Below are positions 1 to 5,020 of a DNA stretch of 5,020 nt, piece by piece. How positions within the stretch are numbered: the first letter of the stretch is position 1; the number at the start of each line of letters is the position of its first letter. The position numbers were made by a program, and so were the translations under genes. Source of the stretch: Lachnospiraceae bacterium (GTDB lineage: Bacteria > Bacillota > Clostridia > Lachnospirales > Lachnospiraceae); the NCBI GenBank assembly GCA_017613225.1, contig JAGAEH010000185.1, forward strand, positions 1-5,020, in the 5' to 3' direction. The notes below the pieces were generated by a model. The model made no database searches. It saw only the letters and a program-made list of their open reading frames with translations, and had not been told where the DNA came from.

Positions 1-1580
1 ATCAGGTATTCGATCTCGCCGCTCTCGGGGTGATAATTCCGCCGGGTCGCCTTTTGCCACGCCTTTTCGGCCAGCGCCAGCGCCTTTTCGGGCCGGAGGC
101 AGTCCAGCTCCCGCGCCGCCAGGAGGGTCAGGGCGGGCACGTATTCCGGGTCCAGCTCCAGGGCCTTTTTGAGGTACCTGTCCGGCCGGGCCGCCGGGTC
201 CCGGTACTGCTCGACATGCACGGCCATGAGCGTCGCTTCCTGGGCCGTGCGCATCTGATCGAGGGACGGATTATCCGGCAGCGGATCCGGCAGGCCGGCG
301 GGTCTCTTCCGCGGCTTTTCGTACCGGAGCAGGCAGCGCCCGTCCGTATCCTTCAGGATGATCTCATCTGCCTCCCCATGGAGGGGGATCGTCTCGATCT
401 TATCCGGGCCCGCTGTTATGGCATGCTCCTTGCCGTTGACCGCGACGGTCCCCGCACAGGGCACCGCGGCCTGCAGGCGCATCTCACCGCCGTTCACCGA
501 GACCGCCGCCTCCGCGCAGGCGCACAGGGGCAGCCCGATGTCCCCCACCGGGTACCACATCTGGCTGAAGCTCTTCCCCTCGTAGGGCATCAGCCAGGCG
601 AAATCCGGCTGGTTCAGGGAATAGCTGGAAGCCATGAGCTCCGCGTAGGGGCCGTCCGTGTCCGTCAGCGCCTTCTCCCAGCTCTGAGACAGCTGGCTGT
701 AGGCCCAGGTGAACATCTTCTTGCCCACGGACACGCTGCGGTCCGCCGCGTGGATCACGCCGCACCTGCGGCCCTCGTCGTACCCGCCGAAGAAGTCATA
801 CTTCGTCTCCCCGCAGAAATACGAGGTGGGCCGGCGGGTGTTTTTATGGTAGCTCAGGTCCGTGCCCCCGCCCATGCGGATGCCGTTGTACACCCCGGAG
901 GCCACGGGATAGGTGGTCACGTTCTTGCGGTAATGGAACTGCACGTATTCCACGTCCGGCGGGAACACCAGGCGGTAGTCCTCATTGACGGGCACGGCGG
1001 CGTTTTCCCACCAGAGGAAGGAGTGCCGCCGGGGCGTGCGGTTGTACACCCGCATCCGGGTATCGAAGCGGGCCTCCCCCGGCTTCAGGGCGATGCCCAC
1101 CATGCCCTTCATCCGGTCCAGGGGCTCGTTGTCGCTCATCCATACGGTGACGGAGCCGTCCTCCGCCTCCTCGACGCTCACGTCCACGGGCATATAGGTG
1201 CCCGGCCGGTGGTGGCAGGGCCAGTTGAACTCGCAGCCGCCGGAGATCCAGCTGCCCAGGAGCCCGATCAGCGCGGGCTTGATCACGTGCTGCCTGTAAA
1301 AAAAGTCGTATCCCGTGCGCTTGTCGAAGGCCGAATAGATCCTGCCCCCCAGCTCCGGGAGGATCTCGAGCCTCAGGTACTTATTCTCCAGGGTGATGAC
1401 GCGAAGCGCCTTCATTTCCTTCCGGCTCCAGTCCACCCCCATGACGACCTTGTTGGGATAGGGATCCCCCGACGAGCGCTGGTGCACCCGGTTCTCAGCG
1501 AACATGGGCAGCTGAACAGCCTCCGCCATCCCGTACACGGGAAACAGCCTTTTTTCATCCCTGACGGCAACACGGTCCAT
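1..1580 (-). CDS. DUF5107-type protein with TPR-like repeats (partial, C-terminus beyond left edge)
   Basis: The reading frame is open from an ATG at 1580 to the window edge: 526 complete codons and no stop, so the C-terminus is missing. The start is supported by a purine-rich Shine-Dalgarno site (GGGGGAGA) about 5 bases upstream. There is no signal peptide or membrane segment, so it should be cytosolic. Residues about 60-330 read like the galactose-mutarotase-like beta-sandwich of DUF5107 proteins: LENKYLRLEILPELGGRIYS at 64-83, then GGCEFNWPCHHRPGT at 114-128, and an aromatic-rich stretch with FLWWENAAVPV. From about residue 466 there is a TPR-like helix pair (YLKKALELDPEYVPALTLLA). Known family members of this layout are often around 1000 residues, so roughly half may be visible. 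The family has no firmly assigned reaction that I can cite; sugar binding or carbohydrate processing is inferred from the fold and from the divergent sugar importer. Family call is fairly sure, function unsure. Confidence 0.8.
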   Translation of the reverse strand, partial: MDRVAVRDEKRLFPVYGMAEAVQLPMFAENRVHQRSSGDPYPNKVVMGVDWSRKEMKALRVITLENKYLRLEILPELGGRIYSAFDKRTGYDFFYRQHVIKPALIGLLGSWISGGCEFNWPCHHRPGTYMPVDVSVEEAEDGSVTVWMSDNEPLDRMKGMVGIALKPGEARFDTRMRVYNRTPRRHSFLWWENAAVPVNEDYRLVFPPDVEYVQFHYRKNVTTYPVASGVYNGIRMGGGTDLSYHKNTRRPTSYFCGETKYDFFGGYDEGRRCGVIHAADRSVSVGKKMFTWAYSQLSQSWEKALTDTDGPYAELMASSYSLNQPDFAWLMPYEGKSFSQMWYPVGDIGLPLCACAEAAVSVNGGEMRLQAAVPCAGTVAVNGKEHAITAGPDKIETIPLHGEADEIILKDTDGRCLLRYEKPRKRPAGLPDPLPDNPSLDQMRTAQEATLMAVHVEQYRDPAARPDRYLKKALELDPEYVPALTLLAARELDCLRPEKALALAEKAWQKATRRNYHPESGEIEYL

Positions 1581-1617
1581 ACCGGTCTCCCCCTTTTGCG
1601 TTGTTGTCCATAAGGGA

Positions 1618-1646
1618 AGTTTATCAGGTTTTGACCCCGTTGAAAA
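1618..1646 (-). promoter_or_regulatory. Candidate promoter for the DUF5107 gene
   Basis: On the minus strand TTTTCA (1646-1641) and TAAACT (1623-1618) are separated by exactly 17 bases, and a TG one base before the -10 gives an extended -10 element. Both hexamers match the sigma-70/SigA consensus at four of six positions. Predicted transcription would begin near 1611, giving a leader of about 30 bases that contains the Shine-Dalgarno site. This is a by-eye call without experimental support. Confidence 0.35.
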
Positions 1647-1691
1647 GCCCGTAATATATGAAAATTCATCCGTCCGACACGGCGGCCCCGA

Positions 1692-1780
1692 CAAAAAGGG
1701 CTTGCGCTTTGCGCCGTGTCATGATAAAATCTTCGCAGATTTCCGGTACAGATATCATCCTTACAAATTCAAAAAGGGCT
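1692..1780. repeat. Direct repeat CAAAAAGGGCT, two copies 78 bp apart
   Basis: The 11-mer CAAAAAGGGCT occurs at 1692-1702 and again at 1770-1780. The first copy touches the candidate -35 of the transporter promoter and the second lies in the predicted leader. Two identical copies bracketing a promoter could be operator sites for a regulator, but the spacing and low complexity also allow coincidence. Confidence 0.3.
1702..1730 (+). promoter_or_regulatory. Candidate promoter for the sugar transporter operon
   Basis: TTGCGC (1702-1707) and TAAAAT (1725-1730) are separated by 17 bases, with TG at 1722-1723 forming an extended -10 (TGaTAAAAT). The -10 matches the SigA consensus at five of six positions and the -35 at three of six, a weakness the extended -10 could offset. 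Transcription would begin near 1737, leaving a leader of roughly 85 bases before the TTG start of the first permease. The region is AT-rich compared with the flanking genes, as expected for a promoter. Confidence 0.42.
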
Positions 1781-1805
1781 GTTTTCTGTCCCTTGAGGAC
1801 CATAC

Positions 1806-1814
1806 GGAAAGAGG
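1806..1814 (+). promoter_or_regulatory. Ribosome binding site that decides the TTG start of the first permease
   Basis: GGAAAGAGG lies 8 bases before the TTG at 1823. None of the in-frame ATG codons further upstream (1658, 1721) has a comparable purine-rich site at the right distance, and the ATG at 1721 overlaps the candidate -10. This is the main argument for placing the start at 1823. Confidence 0.6.
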
Positions 1815-1822
1815 CGTTGCAA

Positions 1823-2797
1823 TTGACCGAACAAACGACTGTGCGTACCCGTACCGGGGGCAGGCGTTCCATATTCAACTCCCCCGCCAGGCGCAGGCAG
1901 GTCAGGAACCAGATCTGGCAGAACCGCTATATCTACCTGATGGTCATCCCGGTGATGGTCTATCTGGCGCTGTTCAAATACATGCCCATGTATTACCTGC
2001 GCGCCTCCTTTTACGACTACAAGCTGCTTAAAGGCTTCGAGGGCTCCAAGTACGTGGGGCTCAAGTGGTTCGAGCGCCTGCTGACCTCGCCGGAGCTGTG
2101 GCAGTACATCCGCAACACCCTGACGCTGAACAGCCTGTCCCTTCTCATCTGCTTCCCCGCGCCGCTGATCTTCGCCCTGCTGCTCAACGAGCTGAGGAAC
2201 ATCCACTACAAGAAATTCGTCCAGACCGTCAGCTACATGCCCCACTTCATCTCCACGGTGGTCCTGGTGAGCATCATCAACAACATCTGCTCCCCGTCCA
2301 TGGGCACCCTGGCGAAGATATTCCGCGTACTGGGCAAGACCCCCATCAATTTCCTGTCCGACCCGGACTATTTCTACGGCGTCAACATCGTGTCCGGTGT
2401 GTGGCAGACCGTCGGCTGGAACGCCGTCATCTACATCTCCGCGATCTCCGGCATCGACCAGACACTGTATGAAGCCGCGAAGATCGACGGCGCCAACCGC
2501 TGGAAGCAGGTATTGAACGTGACGGTCCCCGGCATCCTTCCCACGTTCATCCTGCTGCTCATCATGCAGATCGGCCAGATGCTCAACTGCGTGTTCGACA
2601 AGATCTACCTGCTGCAGAACACCCTGAACCTGCAGGTATCCGAGATGCTGCCCACCTACGTGTACAAGATCGGCATGGAGGGGCACAAATACGGCCTGGC
2701 CACCGCGGGCGGTCTGTTCAATTCCGTGATCTCCCTGATCCTGGTGCTGATCGCCAACTTCGTCAGCCGCAAGGTCTCCGAGACCTCCCTATTCTAA
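1823..2797 (+). CDS. Sugar ABC transporter permease, LplB-like (CUT1 family)
   Basis: One of the two membrane subunits of an ABC sugar importer. From the TTG start the protein is 324 residues, the usual size for the family. A basic N-terminus (about 8-35, many Arg) precedes the first membrane segment at about 36-51, followed by the family signature FKYMPMYYLRASF. Further signatures are ICFPAPLIFALLLNELRN (about 109-126) and SYMPHFISTVV (137-147). The EAA loop that contacts the ATPase is EAAKIDGANRWKQVLNVTVP at 217-236, with the key Gly at 223 and Pro at 236. The frame is open back to an ATG at 1658, but the upstream residues are polar and unlike the family, and the TTG has the best ribosome binding site; a second in-frame TTG at 1817 is too close to that site. 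The stop is 19 bases before the next permease, so the two are surely cotranscribed. The substrate cannot be told from the sequence. Confidence 0.92.
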   Translation: MTEQTTVRTRTGGRRSIFNSPARRRQVRNQIWQNRYIYLMVIPVMVYLALFKYMPMYYLRASFYDYKLLKGFEGSKYVGLKWFERLLTSPELWQYIRNTLTLNSLSLLICFPAPLIFALLLNELRNIHYKKFVQTVSYMPHFISTVVLVSIINNICSPSMGTLAKIFRVLGKTPINFLSDPDYFYGVNIVSGVWQTVGWNAVIYISAISGIDQTLYEAAKIDGANRWKQVLNVTVPGILPTFILLLIMQIGQMLNCVFDKIYLLQNTLNLQVSEMLPTYVYKIGMEGHKYGLATAGGLFNSVISLILVLIANFVSRKVSETSLF

Positions 2798-2816
2798 AAA
2801 GAAAGGAGCGCGAAAC

Positions 2817-3755
2817 ATGTCCGCCGCTACGATCCGACCGAAAAAAAGACGCCATGATGACGACTTTATCAAGCGCTCCCGGGGGGAAAAGATCTTCAAC
2901 GCGTGCAACATCATTTTCATGGCGCTGCTGCTGATCTTCCTTTTGTATCCCGTGCTCAACGTCATCTCCATCTCCGTATCCAACGAAACGCAGGTCATGG
3001 CCGCCAACGTGACCTTCTACCCCATCGGCTACAATCCCCAGGCCTACACCACGATCTTCAAGGACAATGAGCTGTGGCACTCCATCTGGAACACCACGTT
3101 CGTTTCGGGCGTGGGCTGCGTGCTGAGCCTCATCGCCCTGAGCATCGCGGCCTATCCCCTGGCCTTCGGGCGATTCTACGGCAAGAAGATCTACACCATG
3201 GCCATCATGATCACCATGTGGTTCCAGGGCGGCATCGTGCCCATGTTCCTGACCATGCAGTCCCTGGGGCTGTATGACAACCTGTGGGCCCTGATCTTCC
3301 ACGGGCTCATCAGCGCGTACAACGTGGTGATCATCCGCAGCTATTTCAACTCCATCCCGATGAGCGTCATCGAGAGCGCCAGGATCGACGGCGCCAACGA
3401 CTTCAGGATCCTGTTCCGCCTGGTGATCCCGCTGTCCAAGCCCGTACTCGCGACCGTCGCCCTGTGGGTGATCGTGGGCCATTGGAACGACTATATGAAC
3501 CCCCTGATCCTCGTGTCCTCCACCGCGAACAAGACATTGCAGCTGGAGCTCAAATCCCTGGTGCTGGCGGCGGAATCCTCCACGAGCAACCTGTCCACCC
3601 TGTCCAAGTCCGAGGCCATGAAGGGCGTGGCGGCGCTGAACACCCAGATCAAGAACGCCGTGCTGGTGGTGTCCATGATCCCGATGATCGCCATTTATCC
3701 CTTCATCCAGCGCTTCTTCGTGTCCGGCGTGATGCTGGGCTCCGTCAAGGGTTAG
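2817..3755 (+). CDS. Sugar ABC transporter permease, YtcP/LplC-like (CUT1 family, MalG-like)
   Basis: Second membrane subunit of the importer, 312 residues, near the usual size. The ATG is preceded by AAAGGAG with 8-base spacing. A basic, polar N-terminus (1-26) leads into a membrane segment at about 31-54 ending in the family's YPVLNVISISVS. Further hydrophobic segments are near 93-116, 127-147, 155-173, 204-224 and 276-296. The EAA loop is ESARIDGANDFRILFRLVIP at 186-205, with Gly192 and Pro205 in place; Ser replaces the first Ala, which is common in this subfamily. GHWNDYMNPLILVSS follows, and the protein ends in the typical FIQRFFVSGVMLGSVKG. It follows the LplB-like gene by 19 bases and precedes the binding-protein gene by 60, so the three form an operon. 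It should pair with the upstream permease to make the heterodimeric channel. Confidence 0.94.
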   Translation: MSAATIRPKKRRHDDDFIKRSRGEKIFNACNIIFMALLLIFLLYPVLNVISISVSNETQVMAANVTFYPIGYNPQAYTTIFKDNELWHSIWNTTFVSGVGCVLSLIALSIAAYPLAFGRFYGKKIYTMAIMITMWFQGGIVPMFLTMQSLGLYDNLWALIFHGLISAYNVVIIRSYFNSIPMSVIESARIDGANDFRILFRLVIPLSKPVLATVALWVIVGHWNDYMNPLILVSSTANKTLQLELKSLVLAAESSTSNLSTLSKSEAMKGVAALNTQIKNAVLVVSMIPMIAIYPFIQRFFVSGVMLGSVKG

Positions 3756-3788
3756 TTTTCCCCAGCGCCCGGTGAGGCGCTGAGAAAA
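3756..3788 (+). promoter_or_regulatory. Intergenic hairpin between the second permease and the binding-protein gene
   Basis: CAGCGCC (3763-3769) and GGCGCTG (3776-3782) form a perfect 7-bp GC-rich stem with a 6-base loop. TTTTC (3756-3760) and GAAAA (3784-3788) extend it by five pairs across a small internal loop. The stem is followed by A-rich rather than T-rich sequence, so it does not look like a plus-strand intrinsic terminator. Stems at this place in transporter operons can protect or process the mRNA so that the binding protein is made in excess of the permeases; that role is inferred here. Confidence 0.5.
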
Positions 3789-3802
3789 TAAAATATTTTA
3801 TT
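3787..3802. repeat. 16-bp perfect AT palindrome next to the binding-protein Shine-Dalgarno site
   Basis: AATAAAATATTTTATT is its own reverse complement, in otherwise GC-rich DNA. It overlaps the base of the upstream hairpin by two bases and abuts AGGAGG (3803-3808). It could be a protein-binding site, an A/U-rich unstructured landing area that favours ribosome entry, or an RNase cleavage site. Confidence 0.5.
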
Positions 3803-3815
3803 AGGAGGCTGAACC

Positions 3816-5020
3816 ATGAAAAGAATCGTTGCCCTGGTACTGACACTGGCCATGCTGCTGTCCGTATCCGCTGCCTTCGCCACCGCCACGGATGACGTGG
3901 GCGGCATGGCGGCCAACTGGTGGAAGGATGTCGAGATCGCGCCCAGCGAAGAGTTCTATGTGGACGGCGGCATCACCTTCACCATGACCGGTATCCACTA
4001 CAACCAGTATCAGAAGGAATTCGACGGCTGCTACTACCTGCCCTCCGTCGAAAAGAAGACCGGCGTCCATTGGGACATCGACTGGCGCACCAGTGACGGC
4101 TACGCTTCCATCGTGAGCACCATTCTGGCCAACGCGTCCTCCGACGTGAAGAACCTGCCCGACGTGATCCAGCCCGGCGCCTACGGCATCTCCGCCCTGG
4201 CGAACGACGGCGCGATCATCCCCCTGGATGACTACCTGGATCTGATCCCCAACGTGGTCGCCGCTGTGGGCGACAGGCTCTCCAGCTGGGCCAGCGCCGA
4301 CGGCCACATCTACGCCATCCCCACCATCGTGAACGTCCCCGGCTCCCAGTCCATGACCTTCCGTAAGGACTGGGCCCAGAAGCTCCAGGCGATGGGCGTC
4401 ATCGACTTTGACACCCCCGACACCTGGGATCAGTGGAAAGCCTTCTGGTACGGCGTGCGCGACACCGACGTGAACGGCAACGGCGATCCCTCCGACGAGA
4501 TCCCGCTCGTGCTGGAAATGGGCGAGAGCGGCGAGCGCTGCCTGCACATCCTGCTCAACGCGTTCGGCATCAAGGCCTCCAGCGACGCGCAGTTCTGCGT
4601 GCTGGATGACGGCACCTACACCATGGTGTACGAGCATCCCCGCTATAAGGACTTCCTGACCGCCGTGCAGGAGCTCTACAAGGACGGCATCATCGACCAG
4701 GAGTTCGCCACCCGCAAGCAGGCCGACATGTACATCGTCATGGCGGCTGACAAGTGCGCTTCCTGCTTCACCTGGGCCCAGATGAGCCAGACCAACACCG
4801 AAGGCCTGTGGGAGCAGGGCGTGACCGACGCGCTGTTCCAGTGCGTGGCCCCCGTCCAGGGCCCGTTCGGTGACAGGTACCTGCAGGAACGCCAGGCCGT
4901 CACCCCGCTGAACTGCATCACCGCCGGCGCTGTGGCCCGCGGCAACGTCGAGAACATCCTGAAGTTCTACAACTGGCAGTTCTCCGAAGAAGGCATCATG
5001 CTGTACAACTACGGCCTTGA
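3816..5020 (+). CDS. Extracellular sugar-binding protein of an ABC importer, LplA-like (partial, C-terminus beyond right edge)
   Basis: The frame is open from the ATG at 3816 to the window end, 401 complete codons with no stop. The start follows TAGGAGG at 7-base spacing. Residues 1-22 form a signal peptide: MKR, a hydrophobic core, and a signal peptidase I-like site after AFA. No lipobox cysteine is present. The mature part reads like family 1 solute-binding proteins of the LplA group: TFTMTGIHYNQY near 53-64, YLPSVEKKTGVHWDIDW (about 74-90), LPDVIQPGAYG, IIPLDDYLDLIPN, and YAIPTIVNVPGSQSMTFRKDW with the family's typical inter-lobe region. An EF-hand-like loop, DTDVNGNGDPSDEIP, lies at 216-230. 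Family members are usually around 500-550 residues, so a quarter or so is missing. It belongs to the operon of the two upstream permeases and would deliver substrate to them; the sugar is unknown. Seven cysteines are visible in the mature part, including CASC at 314-317. Confidence 0.92.
   Translation, partial: MKRIVALVLTLAMLLSVSAAFATATDDVGGMAANWWKDVEIAPSEEFYVDGGITFTMTGIHYNQYQKEFDGCYYLPSVEKKTGVHWDIDWRTSDGYASIVSTILANASSDVKNLPDVIQPGAYGISALANDGAIIPLDDYLDLIPNVVAAVGDRLSSWASADGHIYAIPTIVNVPGSQSMTFRKDWAQKLQAMGVIDFDTPDTWDQWKAFWYGVRDTDVNGNGDPSDEIPLVLEMGESGERCLHILLNAFGIKASSDAQFCVLDDGTYTMVYEHPRYKDFLTAVQELYKDGIIDQEFATRKQADMYIVMAADKCASCFTWAQMSQTNTEGLWEQGVTDALFQCVAPVQGPFGDRYLQERQAVTPLNCITAGAVARGNVENILKFYNWQFSEEGIMLYNYGL

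Noticed and set aside
1555..1611. An 18-codon upstream frame (minus strand, ATG at 1611) overlapping the DUF5107 start
   Set aside because: It has no Shine-Dalgarno site, begins at the predicted transcript start, and is out of frame with the main gene; most likely chance.
30..1613. A 527-codon open frame on the plus strand, antisense to the DUF5107 gene
   Set aside because: Its translation is rich in Arg, Pro, His and Gly with no recognisable domain, while the opposite strand gives a coherent mutarotase-like protein. Long antisense frames are expected in DNA with strong G/C third-position bias.
1641..1730. A CcpA-type catabolite repression site in the divergent region
   Set aside because: No stretch fits the cre consensus with its central CG and flanking TG/CA well enough to report.
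1788..1800. Small hairpin GTCC-CTTGA-GGAC in the leader of the first permease, considered as a riboswitch or attenuator part
   Set aside because: Only four pairs, no T-run after it and no known riboswitch core nearby.
1769..2686. A 305-codon minus-strand frame across the first permease
   Set aside because: Low-complexity Asp/His/Val/Gln-rich translation antisense to a clear permease; it has no family signature.
2763..3482. A 239-codon minus-strand frame across the second permease
   Set aside because: Antisense shadow of a well-supported permease, with biased composition and no domain.
3756..3802. The hairpin as an intrinsic terminator after the second permease
   Set aside because: The stem is followed by AGAAAATAAAATA rather than a T-run, on either strand no proper U-tract follows, and the next gene belongs to the same operon.
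3801..4637. A 278-codon minus-strand frame across the binding-protein gene
   Set aside because: Gly/Val/His/Asp-rich shadow of the GC-biased coding strand; the plus strand has a signal peptide and family motifs.

Overview
This GC-rich window looks like part of a carbohydrate-use locus from a Gram-positive bacterium, probably a high-GC anaerobic clostridial lineage of gut or rumen type. That placement is an inference. It rests on the LplB/YtcP-type CUT1 sugar transporter, strong purine-rich Shine-Dalgarno sites, a TTG start and G/C-ending codons. No rRNA, tRNA or marker gene is present to fix the taxon.

Layout. The left third (1-1580, minus strand) is the N-terminal 526 codons of a DUF5107-type protein: a galactose-mutarotase-like beta-sandwich region followed by the first TPR-like helices. 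Its C-terminus lies beyond the left edge. A 242-bp divergent intergenic region (1581-1822), visibly more AT-rich than the genes, carries a candidate promoter for each direction, an 11-bp direct repeat and a short inverted repeat. To the right, on the plus strand, is a transport operon: an LplB-like permease (1823-2797, TTG start), a YtcP/LplC-like permease (2817-3755), and an extracellular solute-binding protein of the LplA type (3816 to beyond 5020). The only sizeable gap inside the operon (3756-3815) holds a hairpin and a 16-bp perfect AT palindrome just before the binding protein's Shine-Dalgarno site.

How the genes fit together. The binding protein would capture a sugar or oligosaccharide outside the cell, and the two permeases would form the membrane channel. 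No ATPase is in the window, which fits CUT1 systems of this type that borrow a shared MsmX-like ATPase. The divergent DUF5107 protein is predicted to be cytosolic, and its mutarotase-like fold suggests it binds or processes the imported sugar. The substrate cannot be read from the sequence.

No CRISPR array, mobile element, phage gene, RNA gene or toxin/defence system is visible. The less ordinary points are the pairing of an uncharacterised DUF5107 protein with an ABC importer, a binding protein that lacks a lipobox cysteine, its EF-hand-like loop, and the structured spacer in front of it.
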